NCBI GenBank assembly: GCA_035578155.1
Contig: JAPWDM010000004.1
Span: forward strand, 55,229,376-55,293,375
Source of the DNA: Brachynemurus nebulosus
Taxonomy: Eukaryota; Arthropoda; Insecta; Neuroptera; Myrmeleontidae
Length of the DNA stretch: 64,000 nt
Direction: 5' to 3'
Positions 39,067 through 50,565 of the stretch are shown piece after piece (the first letter of the stretch is position 1; every line of letters starts with the position of its first letter). A program made the translations under genes and the position numbers. The notes under the pieces are model-generated. The model ran no database searches, was not told the origin of the DNA, and was given only the letters and a program-made list of their open reading frames with translations.

Positions 39067-39105
39067 CAAGGAAAAATTCCACTAAAAACGTTAAAAATTG
39101 TAGAA
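38772..39105. repeat. (TA)n tracts with ~41-bp inverted arms
   Basis: (TA)n at 38772-38839 is followed by TTCTACAATTTTTAACG...TTTTTCCTTGA (38841-38880). A second, longer (TA)n tract then runs with two identical ~60-bp blocks containing GATATATATACATAC (about 38928-38990 and 38986-39005 on), and the reverse complement of the arm follows (39064-39105). The arms contain the family A terminal string AGTCGAATTTTTCC. The open frames on both strands are TA artefacts. Confidence 0.8.
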
Positions 39106-39767
39106 CATTTTAAATCCCCGTATCACTTCTTCACGTTATGTAAAAGCATTATAAGCAATTCTGCTATGTGTTGATTAGTTTTTGAACTATGTGAAGTGGA
39201 CCATCTCACCTATTGGTCCAACTCTCCTAGAATTACCCTATTGTTACATTAAAATTTAAAATCCTTATTTACTTGGTTTCTAGAACAATTTTACTATCTT
39301 TGTTTATACCTATATATCATTAATGTTTTTTACATTGATATAAGTTTTTCCAATGCAGTATATCGGGCTTTTTAATAACACCAGAAATTTCTTCGATAAG
39401 AAGATACTTTGCTAAGTAATTCTTCCATATGATCCTTACTATTTTATCGCTTTATTGTGGATTTTTATTAATTTCACAGACCTACAACGAATTTTCTTTT
39501 TGAAGTTCAAGTAGTGTTTCTACTTAATTTTTGTGTTAAATACGGGAAAAATAGTCAAAAAATTCCATCACGTCAAAATTTTGAGTAAATAAAATTTTTA
39601 TTTTTTCATTATATTTTCGATAAAAATAGTTTAAAGGCGATGTACGTTTAGTCAGACTTATAATTACGATATAAAATGAAGTTTGTCTGATTGTAATTGG
39701 TCATTGCCCTATAAATTGAATGAAAAACAACACAGGCAGCCATGGGGACTGCCGACAGAAGTGAAAA
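39106..39767. other. AT-rich non-coding stretch
   Basis: No clear feature. The last ~100 bases may be the eroded upstream part of the pseudogene that follows. Confidence 0.4.
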
Positions 39768-40550
39768 CTTAAAATACTTTCAATGTTATGAGGACAGAAA
39801 AGCGTTTATACAAAATATCCATGTTTTTTATGTGAATAGGATGGCAAGAACAGAGCAAAGTATTATAGAAGAAAAAAATAGCCAGCAAGAATTAATTTGG
39901 AGTCAGGAAGTAAAAATATAGTTCGACAGAATTTAGTCCAACTTGATAAAATCTTACTACTCCTTCCGCACATAAAGCTTGGTCTTATGAAAAAATTTGT
40001 GAAGGCTTAAATTTAATTATGGCGATGGGCGAATTAAGGCGATGGATTCATGTATTTACAAACAGTATTCATCTTTGTCTGAAGCTAAACTAAAAGTATT
40101 TGTGTTGGACCCGAGATACAGAAACTAATGAAAGGTGAAAACTTCGATGGAAAACGGACTCCTATAGAACTGACAGCATGCGTATCGTTGCAAAAAGTTA
40201 TTAAAATCTTCTTAGGAAATCATTAAAATTCCAATTATGAAAATATTATAAATAACGTGCTCCAAAATTTTCAATGATTAGATTACCTCATGAGTCTCTT
40301 AGTTCATTTCCTTCATTCGCATTCAAGCTACTTTCCGGAAAACTTAGGAGAAGTTAATAAAGAACAAGAAGAAAGATTTCTCTAGGATATAAAGCAAATG
40401 GAGGGAAGGTGCCAAGGAAAGTGTAATATTAACATGATGGGCGATTATTGCTGGATGATGAAGCGTGATGATTGAAACCGCGCTCACAAAAGGAAATCTC
40501 TCAACAAAATCTTTGTAGAAAAAAAGGAAAAGTTCCATAAGCCTCTGTAG
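39768..40550 (+). pseudogene. Decayed member of an uncharacterised arthropod protein family
   Basis: Read mostly in one frame, with at least eight stops and two frameshifts near 40.0-40.1 kb, the DNA gives YTKYPCFLCE, then PARINLESGSKNIVRQNLVQ. It continues PHIKLGLMKKFVKA, GPEIQKLMKGENFDGKRTPI and LTACVSLQKVIKIFLGNH. Last come VHFLHSHSSYFPENLGEVNK, DIKQMEGRCQGKCNINMMGD and YCWMMKRDD, then a Lys-rich tail to a TAG at 40548-40550. I recognise this string of motifs (CFLC..W.S, HIKLGLMK, HSH..YFP.N, D.YCW.LKRD) from a multi-copy, uncharacterised family in arthropod genomes. Its function is unknown, and its copy number suggests it travels with mobile DNA. The consistent order across 780 bp makes chance very unlikely. 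The start is lost. The Cys-x-x-Cys pair may bind metal, but that is inference. Confidence 0.75.
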
Positions 40551-41147
40551 TATTTTAAAATGTTCACCTTGACATAAACTATTCAATAAATAAAAATAAT
40601 GCTAGCTAGCTACTCAATTACTTTTTTTAATTTATTTTTATTATATTTTATTTTATTTTTTTTTTTTTTTTTTTTTGTTGAATACCCTAATTTTTACATG
40701 ATTTTTATTAGTACGTATTGTGAAAAACTCTGATGTAATAGGAACAAACCGATTTTAAATTCGTCATCAGGAGGTCCCAAAACCAAATAAAACACCACTG
40801 AAGTCAAAAAATGAAAAAAAATGAAATTTTTAGATCTGTGTTTTTTTAATTACAAACCATCAGTATGTGTAAGGTGTATTTTTTATTTATATTTTAAGAG
40901 TTGTTTTCTAATTTGTTACCCTAATTGTTGTCCTTTATGACACATTGAATGTTAAATAGACGTCTACTTACTATTTAAAGACTCTCGGCTGATTTTATGA
41001 ACTATACACGAAAATATTATAATTAAAGGTCAATCTCAAGGTTCCTTTCAATAATTTTGCTGCACTAAAAGTCCCGTTTTCAGTTAATTTTCAGTTACAC
41101 AGAAACAGAAATAAGGTCGCAAACTTTACTTCTTTATTAAATTATTA
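40551..41147. other. AT-rich non-coding stretch
   Basis: Only poly(T) near 40.66 kb and no gene. Confidence 0.5.
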
Positions 41148-41831
41148 CACCGGTCGCTCAATTTACGCGCATATACATCCCATATGGGTTCAATTTAGAT
41201 GAAAATCGCGTAAATTGAATCTGTCATTATAAAAAGAAAAATATTGGAAATAAAAGCTATTAAAAATTTTAGAGAATTTTATAATAGAAATGATCATGAA
41301 TATGTAGAAAGTTAGATATTTAAATTTTTTAAAATATCCTTATTTTCAAACCCAATACAATCCCATTATAATCAGAATACCCACAATTCGCTTCGCTTAC
41401 GCCTTCAAAAATTTCGTTATTTTCGAGCTACGACACACGGTTTAGGAGATATTTTCAATAACGTAAGTCTCATTTATAAACAAACAAAGTTTTCAATAAC
41501 GTAAAGTCTCATTTATAAACAAACAACAGGTACACTTTATGATATCGCTATAGATAATTTTTACAAGTCATTTGAGTTTTTGAAATTTTCTTGTACGAAA
41601 ACTGCGTTCTATGGAGACCGCGTTATAGGATACCTGTTCCAATTTCATATCGTATTACATGGAATTCGCGCTATAAGGATCTTTCACTTAACTGTATACA
41701 TATATGACCATATAAAATAAGATCGCGAAAATCAAATCCGCGTATAAAAAATTCCACGTAAACTGAGGTAAATTTGCCGCGTAAAACGAATACTGGCGTA
41801 AAAGAAGTCCGCGTAAATTGAGGGACCAGTG
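41148..41831. mobile_element. Tigger/pogo-like MITE, TA flanks
   Basis: The termini CACCGGTCGCTCAATTTACG (start) and CACTGGTCCCTCAATTTACG (reverse complement of the end) differ at two positions, and each abuts TA. The end resembles Tigger-type termini. Inside, CGCGTAAA or CCGCGTA-like strings recur near the right end. At 41.38-41.47 kb it holds a relative of the 266-bp unit found at 57.9-58.9 kb, followed by a direct duplication of about 36 bp (CAATAACGTAA...ATAAACAAAC). Confidence 0.75.
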
Positions 41832-42439
41832 TATAATAAAATCAAAGGATATTTTTGCCAAAATTGAAAATTTATTTCTACTTTTATGTTTAAAGACGGC
41901 GAACGACATATTAACTGATATTAAATAATAATGAAACGGTAAAAGGTATTCAGTACCTATACTTTGCTCCCTTTCTTCAAGACAAGTTCGGAAAATTTTC
42001 AAAGTTTTAATTCATCTTATTCATCTTTGTTCGTCACTTCGCCTAAAATAACTTTACATAAGTTTTGAATGTAATGTCACTTTTGTATTCAAGTGTGTTA
42101 TATATTAAATATATAATAAACAGAAATAATATAAATTTCTTTAGAGAGACTGGATTTTATTTTTAATAAACTTTTATACTACATAAACGATAAGAGACAG
42201 GGAATCGGATAAAAACAAAAAAAGTTTCGTGTTTTACGACTTCAGTTTGATCCCGATAAAAAAAAAAAATTATTATATATTCTAGAATTATAGATAATTT
42301 TAAAAAAAGACAAAATTTTTATAATTTTGCTAATTACTTGTTTTCTTATTGGTCTAATGGTTATTCTTATTGTTAGTTTGGTAGGAAAAGTCGTAAATAA
42401 TTTTTCCCAAATGAGATAGTGTTGTAGCTTCATTTTAAA
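41832..42439. other. AT-rich non-coding stretch
   Basis: Nothing recognisable is seen. Confidence 0.5.
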
Positions 42440-42605
42440 TGGAATTCTTGTAGTTTGGAAATATTGTCGCCGTTAATTGAAATAACATTAGATAATGTAA
42501 TATTAAAATGCCGTTTTCCAACCACTTGGTCGACGATGTAATTCAGATAAATGTCGACACTTTTTCAAGCATTAGAGTAATATGTTTAGAAGCAATTCTT
42601 TAACT
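42440..42605 (+). repeat. Solo ~160-bp repeat unit
   Basis: GGAATTCTTGTAG, AATGCCGTTTTCCAACCACTT and TGTCGACACTTTTTCAAGC match the tandem units at 44.76-45.2 kb. The Jockey-type fragment lies between the two sites. Confidence 0.7.
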
Positions 42606-42789
42606 CTTGTTACATGCTCCAAATTTCTGTAATAAAATAGGACTAAAATTTTTAATTCTGAAATAAAAAATTTAAAAATTTTTAATCGAAAAAAAAAAAC
42701 TTTGTTACCTATAAACATTATCTATGACAGTGCGTTTGATACGTGTAGTAAATATTCACTATAGTATATACTCATTTTGGCGGTTAGTC

Positions 42790-43500
42790 ACTGCATAGAG
42801 CGTGTATAAATGGATTTGCTTGTCAGAAATTAACTTAAAGCTGTACAAGACGTGCATCCGACCCATCGTCACATACGCCGCACCTGTGTGGTGCAATTTT
42901 TCATCTGGCAACATTGCCAAATTGCAACTGTTCCAGAACATGATACTTCGTCATATCCTGAACGCCCCGCGACGTACCCCAGTACGTCAACTACATCAAG
43001 AATCAGGCGTTGAACCTGTTCTTGACTACATTATGTCACTAACTTCACGTCACCTGGCCAGATGCCGTCTTCACCACAACGACCGAATTGCTGACATGTT
43101 CCTGCCTTCAAAGACACTGTCCAAGCGGAGCAAGAAGTTCATCCTGCCGATGGATATCTCCCCACCGTGACTGCCCTCGGCCCCGGGGGACGGTCAAATG
43201 TGTACGTGCGGACCGAGTAAATGAAGGGAAAGTGTGTGCGTAAGTGTTTGTAGTTTAAGTTTTTATTTTATTTTTAATTATTCATGTTAAAGGTTTTTTG
43301 AAAATTTTCCTTTGTATAGAGTCATTAATAATTAAGTTTTCTCATGTATTGTATTACTTAGAATTGTACATGTTAGGTTAGGGTTAAGCACTAGTTGTAG
43401 GTACCTATAGAATTAACTGAAGTATTGTAATTATATAAAAACTTTGTAAAATATTGTACCGTTTTGAGAAAAAATATATTTCGTATTTCGAAATTAACTT
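42790..43500 (+). mobile_element. 3' end of a Jockey-type LINE
   Basis: A 5'-truncated insertion holds the last part of ORF2 (42802-43170) and a 3' region that is GC-rich at first (CCTCGGCCCCGGGGGACGG). It then turns AT-rich, with no clear poly(A). The 3' boundary near 43500 is approximate. Confidence 0.7.
42802..43170 (+). pseudogene. Jockey-type ORF2 C-terminal fragment
   Basis: This open stretch of 122 codons (first codon ATG, internal to the original protein) reads LYKTCIRPIVTYAAPVWCNF, then IAKLQLFQNMILRHILNAPR and RQLHQESGVEPVLDYIMSLT. It ends RSKKFILPMDISPP. This is the thumb/C-terminal region that follows the reverse transcriptase in Jockey-clade LINEs, with the conserved IRP..TYA.P.W and LQ..QN..LR strings. 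The catalytic domains are missing because of 5' truncation, so it cannot act by itself. The reading frame has stayed open, so the insertion may be fairly young. Codon and base use are much GC-richer than the flanks. Confidence 0.8.
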
Positions 43501-44755
43501 CTTTTTAATTTTGGTTTTCGTTGTGACCACATCTGATTCTTTGTGCGAAAAAATATAGGTATGAATTTAAAATTTATTATACACTAGTATTTCCATTGTC
43601 GTTAAAATAGTTGTTTCATTGTAGAATTTTTGTTGTTTAAAATTTAATTTTGTTTGCACTTTTACTTTGTGGTTAAATCACAATACCTGTTGCTGTAAAA
43701 AAAAAATGTGTACCTAATTGAACTTTTTTTTCGAAAAAATACAGGCGTAACAGAAAAGCAATGTATCAAGATTTAGTTTGGACTAGCTGAGTTTTGTCAA
43801 TATGGACTGATTTTAATGTATGCATTCTGAGGAAAAAAAACAATACGTATATCTCAACCCATTATGGTTTGTGATTTGTTTAGCTGTATGGAGTCCTAGT
43901 TTTGATCGGAGTATTGAACGAGTAACCGTCCAACTTCACGGGAATTAGTTCAGATGATACAGCATCCAACATCAAAAAATCACCAGATGTAAAGATGAGT
44001 GAATTCCTGTTTTTGCCTGTTTCTTTGTCCATGTAACTTTTGTATCAGTGACTCGTGTGTGAACTCGCTCAACTATTATGTAACTTACTTAACGTACGGT
44101 TTTGATTTAGAAACTATGTTTCTCATTTTAAGACAAATTTTAATTGTAAATTGATGTAACTCTGTTTTATTCTCATTTTATTGGCAATATTTCTTTCTGA
44201 CTATAAGTAATCTTTAACTTTTTTAAGTTTACATACGGGAATGTAATTTATCTATTTGCGTAAATTTTTTTGTAATGATTTGTTTTGTACGTAACTAAAA
44301 TTGGTTAACCACGTATGTTTAAATTTTTCTATTTTCTTATTCATTCTATTATATATTTTTTTATTACGTAGGTTGGCTAATTTTGGTTACTCTAATGTTT
44401 GTGAAATCTTTTTAAAAATAATCCTCTTCTAGTCAAGCAAGAAACTTTTAAAAATATTAAAATAAAAACTTTTATTGTTGACTGTCAAAACAAGTTTAAT
44501 TATGTTTGTAAATTGACTTGTTAAATATATGAATTTTATGGAAACATTACTAAGTCTGAATCTCATCAATTCACGAACTCGACACCCTGGGATCAATAAG
44601 AACCAAATAAAAATTTATACTCTAAACAACTCATTTTTTCTTATTTGTCAAATACCTTTTTCTATTTCAGAAAATTTTCTATTTCAGATCTTCTATTAAA
44701 TTTTCAAATTTAAAATTCATTTTAAATTCAATTTTTTGTAACACCCTCAATTCAC
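43501..44755. other. AT-rich non-coding stretch
   Basis: Nothing recognisable is seen. Confidence 0.5.
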
Positions 44756-45200
44756 TTCTTGTAGCCTGAAGTCATTTTCGTCATTATCTGGAATAATATT
44801 AGGTCGTGTAGTATGAAATGTTGCATTCCGACCCTATGTAATTTAGAAAAATACTGACACTTTTTTAAGTATTAGAAAAATGTTTAGAAGCAATTCTCTA
44901 ATTGTAAACAGAATTCTTGTAGACCGGAATCATTTTCGCTATTATCTGGCATAATATTAGGTCATGTAATATGAAATGTCGTTTCCCGACTACTTAGTCA
45001 ACCATGCAATTCAAATAAATATCGACACTTTTTTCAGCAATAGAGAAACGTTTAAAGCCAATTCTTGTATTTTAATTATAATTCTTGTAGCATTGAATCC
45101 CTTCCGCCATTAATTAGAATATTATGCCGTGTAATATGAATATTAGAATGTTATAAAAAAGCTGGTAAATATTTCAACAATATACGTCGAATGTTTATAA
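44756..45200 (+). repeat. Three ~160-bp tandem units
   Basis: TTCTTGTAG heads units at 44756, 44914 and 45082 (spacing 158 and 168). Each contains ATAATATTAGGTC(G/A)TGTA-like text. A further unit stands alone at 42.44 kb. Confidence 0.75.
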
Positions 45201-45401
45201 CCATTAGTTTATTACTGGAAGTTTAATTAACTGAATTCAAGGGTAAGACTGATTTAAGTGATGAAATTTCAAAATGTCTAGCCCAATTCAGCAATAAATA
45301 GCAATTTTCCCTTAATAATTTTATTTTCAAATGGTAAATATTACTATAGGATTATCAACAACAGGGACCAACCTGAACTTAAAACAAGTCGCTCCTCTAG
45401 A

Positions 45402-46560
45402 GTGTAGGTGTTCTATGTCCATTTTCAATAGGGTTGATACTGAGACAAATAGTTATAGGAATGCATATGTTGCAACTATATTGTCAAAACCGTTTTATTA
45501 TAATAACGCTAGTCAAATTATAAAAAAACCAAATATTGTCAACTGATGTTGTCTTTTACAATACACCTAATAAATTTCAGTACTATTATAATTTCGCTAG
45601 ACTTATAATATTAATAGATTTGAGCGTTACTTTATGGTATTCCATATTTGTAAATAATAAACAAATATTTTACTTCGCAAAAATACCACTTTTATTTTGA
45701 AACTCTGACAATATTGTTTCGAACCGTCAGTTCATTTTCAAACAGAATGAAAATTCTGTTTAAAAATGAACTGACGGTTCGAAACAATATTGTCACAGTT
45801 TCAAAATAAAAGTGGCATTTTTGCGAAGTAAAATATTTGTTTATTATTCGCTAGACTTATTTAGAGAAATTGTGAAGTTTGAAATTAATTGGTATCAAAA
45901 CTACTAAACCGATCTCAACAAAATTTAGTAGAAATATTTTATGGCTTAGAATAACTGATAGGATAATTTATATGTTGGGTGAAGGTTCCTGCGGGATATT
46001 AATACGAAACTAATTAGTGTAAAACTACAAAATTGATTTCAGTTAAATTTAGTAAGGACACTTTTATACTTTGGAATAAGAGAAAGGAAATTTTTATCCC
46101 GATTAAAGGCTCCTGAGGGATACAAAATAAATTATTCAGTCAGGTCAAAATTACTGAAGCGATTTCAGTTTGGTTTCGTATATAAACTTATACACTTTGG
46201 AATAACTGATAGAAACATTTTTATCCCAGTTAAGAGTTCCAGTGGGACATAGACTATATTCTTGAGTCACCTCAAAATTATTGAACGAATGTCAATTAAA
46301 TTTGATTTAGATACGTATTTATATGATATGCTTTTTAATAACTAACGGAATAATCTGTATCCCGTTTGAAAGTTCCTATCGCCTACTATTACGATAGGAA
46401 ATAATACCAAAACTACTGAAACAATTTTAATCAAATTTAGTATTGGCATATACCTTAAAATAATAAATATATGGTATACTTTTTATACAGATTGAATATT
46501 CCCGTGGGAAATGAGCTACTATTTCATAAATTAATTATTAATGTTGATTTTCTTTAGATT
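45402..46560 (+). repeat. Left copy of an inverted element pair, ~125-bp units
   Basis: It matches 47440-48650 in reverse complement. Markers are CAAAACCGTTTTATTATAAT, ATAATTTCGCTAGACT and TCCCGTGGGAAAT. The inner part consists of about five ~125-bp units starting AAAACTACTAAACCGAT and relatives at 45897, 46021, 46146, 46272 and 46410, with TTTTTATCCCGATTAAAGG-like text. The open frame at 45331-45546 lies in this repeat and has no motif. Confidence 0.8.
45606..45848. mobile_element. 243-bp foldback insertion with 11-bp direct repeats
   Basis: CGCTAGACTTA occurs at 45595-45605 and again at 45849-45859. The inverted copy of this region (48431-48450) reads straight through the site with only one CGCTAGACT, so it preserves the empty target. 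The insert is largely a palindrome (arms 45652-45742 and 45755-45848, centre AGAATGAAAATTCT). Confidence 0.85.
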
Positions 46561-47439
46561 GTTTATTGATTGACTAAAGAATTTAGAAATAATATTAAAT
46601 TGCTGCTCCGTTTTTTCCGAGATATCGTTTGGTAGGAACATGGAATTTATTTTAATTATATCAAAGCGGTTGAACTACTTTTAGAATATTTTTCAGCTTT
46701 TTATTATTAGCTCTAGTAAAATTTTCATTAAGAAGTAGTCTAGGGTTTACAGCTTAGATACTAATATAATCTGGTTTATATCGCTGATGAGTTTTCCCAT
46801 GACATACAAATTAAAATTCTTGTACTGTGAAGGACATCAGGGTTTTCTTTTGAAATTCACATAAAAATATCTGATTTATAGCGTACAGATTGGGAAAAAG
46901 AAATCAAACAATAGCATTCACTTAAAAAATCATAAAACTATGTATTTAAAAAAAAAAAAAAGTATTCTTCATCCGTTATGTTGAACTGCCCCATACCATA
47001 TGTTCAAAATTTATATTTAAAGATCGACTAGACCGGTGAGGGTGTTTGGATCATTGCATGAAAAATTTACGAAACCATCAAGTAATAAAATTATTATTAT
47101 ATTATATACTTGACATAAGAGAAAAACGTGACAAACTGATCAAGTTCTATTTAATTTTTATTGTTCGGAAATTACTATGTAGCTATACCTCATTTCAAAT
47201 ACAATTGATCCTCAGTTATCGTTAAAAAATTAAATAATTCTTATATTCGAAACCAATCAATATTCTATCCTTTTCTAAAAACAAACTGCAAATTTAAAAT
47301 TTACGTAAATTCAATAATAAAAGAGATAAAACCAAGAAAACAGAAATTATTTAAATTCAGTGATGAAATATGGTTAAATGTAAGTGAAATGAACCGTATT
47401 TGAATTTGAATATAGGTTAAGTATACAATATAACTTTGG
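46561..47439. other. Spacer between the inverted copies
   Basis: AT-rich, with no recognisable feature. Confidence 0.5.
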
Positions 47440-48650
47440 TGTGTAATGATTAGTTTATTTCCCACGGGGACCTTTCGTATTCATATTCCACAGAATCGTT
47501 TAGTCGGGATACGCACTATGCCACCAGCTATTCCAAAGCATGTGAGCCTCAGTACTGAATAGAATTGAAATCGCTTGCCTAGTTTTGACGTTATTGAACA
47601 ATTTATTAGGTTTTCCATGGGAACCTATAATCGGGATAATAATTTCCTGTTTGTTATTCCAAAATATAAAAGTATTCATATCAAATTTGATTGAAATGGA
47701 ATCAGTAGTTTTAACATTAATTAGTTTCATATTCATATCCCTTAGGAACTTTCAATCGGGATACAAACTATCCCAGCAGTTACTCTAAATCTAAATTAAA
47801 TTTAATTGAAATCTGTTTAATAGTTCTGACGTGATTGAATAATTTATTTTGTTTCCTGAGGAAATCGTTAATCAGGATGAAAATTATCCTATGTGTTGTT
47901 CCATAAGTATCCATGCTAAAACTGAATGAAATCGTTTCAATAATTTTGGGCTGACTGAGTGATTTATTTGGTTTCCCATGGGAACCTATAATCGGGATAA
48001 ACATTTTCTGTTTGTTATTCCAAAGCATAAAGGTATTCGTACCAAATTTGATTGAAATCGGTTTTGTAGTTTTGATACCCTTTAGTTTCGTATTCATATC
48101 CTGTAGGAACCTTCAACCAGGATATAAATTATCCTATTAATTATTCTAAACCATATAAGTGTCCCCTCAAAATTTTATTGAAATAGGCTTAGTAGTGAAG
48201 ACATTATTTATTTTAGTATTCACAACCCACGGAAACTTTTAAACGGAATAAAAATTTCTTATCGGTTATTCCAAAGCATATTTATGTAAATATCTAAACT
48301 TACAAAATCGATTCAGTAGTTTTTTGACATCATTAGTTTCGTATTCATATCGTGTTTACTTTTACAATACATATTTTCCTGTAAGCTGATTTGGTTATAT
48401 TGCCAAAAAGCATTACACTTCACAATTTCTCTAAATGAGTCTAGCGAAATTATAATAACACTAAAATTTACTAGGTGTATTGTAAGAGACAACATTAGTT
48501 GACAATATTTGGTTTTTTTATAATTTGACAAGAGTTATTATAATAAAACGGTTTTGACAATATAGCTGCAACACATATATGTATATTCTACAGCTCTCTC
48601 TCTATAACATATTCACCTAATTGAAAATGAACATATAAAGAACACTTATA
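47440..48650 (-). repeat. Right copy of the inverted element pair
   Basis: It is the reverse-complement partner of 45402-46560, with about six ~125-bp units (TCCCATGGGAACCTATAATC and AACCTTCAACCAGGATA-like text). It lacks the 243-bp foldback present in the left copy. Its outer end touches the start of the next palindrome. Confidence 0.8.
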
Positions 48651-50565
48651 GACCGGGAGGACGTAATAAGAAAATGTTTACCCATTGATTTAAAGAAAAT
48701 TTCATTTTTAATCTAATAGTTTACCATTCGAAGTTACTAAAATGCTTTGTCGGCCAGACTATCTCTTGTCCGGTTACGCGGGCCGACCTCGAAAAGTGGT
48801 CAAAGATGATTTGAAGGTCAAAAATATTTACTCAATTAGCTCTGTAACCGCGAGTCTGACAAAATATTTTTAAGGAGCTTTTTTGTAGATTATGTAATTA
48901 TCTATAACTATTATTTGAAACATTTTGGCGAAAAATTAATATTTAAGAAATAATGGTAAAAAAAGCTAACTAGCCAAAGCGTAAGAAACTTCCAACCCCT
49001 ATAACTTTTCTATTTTGCATCCAAATAGAAACGTGCTTCTTAGCTTTTTTATAGAGAATTTTTAATAAATAATTTCACCTAGTTAGTTTTTTTTTTTAAT
49101 TCAGTATCTGTTTGCCGATTTTAAACACAGCGAAATTGGACAAGTAAGGTACGAAGCCACAGAAAATATTGCAAAATATTGTTAAATTTTCACTTTGAAA
49201 AAGTACTAGTCTGATAGTACCTTAGCGTAGACATTTACATTACTATTAAAATTAATAAACAAAAAAAAATCATATAAAAAATAGTTGATTAAAAAACAGT
49301 TATTCGAGATTGAAAACCCGGAATATGCCTTTTTGCAAATATCTTATTTTCTGTTGGTCGCCCAAAAATAATTATTATAATAAAAATTTGTAATTAACTA
49401 ATTTTCTACCAGAAAGGCCCTTTGGAGTATTTACGTAAGAACTATAACTTCAGAGATATTTACAATTTCATATCAAGGCGCATTGTGTTGTATACACGGA
49501 TATTTTAATGTTTAAAGTTCCAATATGAACAATACGTACATGTGTCGGTACATATTAAATACACCATATAATATATAAAGGACTTATGCACTAAAAGTAA
49601 CAACACGCCTTGATATGAAACGGTAAATATCTCTGAGGTTGTGACTCTTACGTAAATAGTCCAAAGAATCTTTTTTGTAAAAATTAAGTTCATTTACATG
49701 TTTTGTTATTATAATAATCGTTGGACCACTAACAGAAAACGAGATATTTGCAAAAGAAGCATATTCGGGGTTTTCGATCTCGAATAACTGTTTTAATACA
49801 CTATATTTCTATATGATGTTTTTTTTTTTGTTTATTAATTTTAATAGTAATGTAAAGGTCTACGCTATAATATACTATCAGACTAGTATTTTTCAAAGTG
49901 AAAATTTAACGATATTTTGCAATATTTTCTGTGACTTCATACCTTATTTGTTCAATTTCGCTGTGTTTAAAATCGGCAAAGAGATACCGAATTAAAAAAC
50001 TAAGTAGGTGAAATTATTTATTAGAAAATGCTCTATAAAAAAAGCACGTTTCTATTTGGATGGAAAATAGAAAAGTTATATGGGTTGAAAGTTTCTTACG
50101 CTTTGGCTAATTAGCTTTTTTGCCATAACTTATAAAAGGTTAATTTTTCGCCAAAATGTTTCAAATAAAAGTTATAGATAATTCTACAGTGTACAAAAAA
50201 GCTCCTTACAAAATTTTTGTCAGACTCGCGGCAGCAGAGCTAATTGGGTAAATATTTTTAACCTTCAAATCATCTTTGGCCAATTTCCGAGGTCGGCCTG
50301 CGCAACCGGACAAGGGATGGTCTGGCCGACAGAGCATTTTAGTAACTTGAAATGGTAAACTATTAGACAAAAATGAATCGATGGGTAAGGGGGCCTCGAA
50401 AAATTGACCACTTTTCGAGGTCGGCCCGCGTAACCGGACAAGAGATGGTTTGGCCGACAAAGCATTTTAGTAACTTCGAATGGTAAACTATTAGATGAAA
50501 AATGAAATTCCCTTTAAATCGATGGGTAAACACTTTCTTATTACCGCCTCCCGGTCTATTACGTA
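48646..50565. repeat. 1.9-kb palindromic element
   Basis: The ends (TAGACCGGGAGGACGTAATA at the left, mirrored by CTTATTACCGCCTCCCGGTC at the right) face inward. The arms pair over 850-950 bp, with about 110 unpaired bases at 49491-49600. The right arm repeats a block of about 100-140 bp (50.27-50.36 and 50.40-50.48 kb, with GAGGTCGGCC and CCGGACAAG). The open frames in the right arm are duplicate readings of this block and no known protein matches. Confidence 0.85.

Noticed and set aside
50206..50465. Two minus-strand frames of 66 and 84 codons with repeated LSGCAGRPRK-like text
   Set aside because: Both arise from a duplicated block within a palindrome arm. The mirror arm does not keep the frame and no family is recognised.
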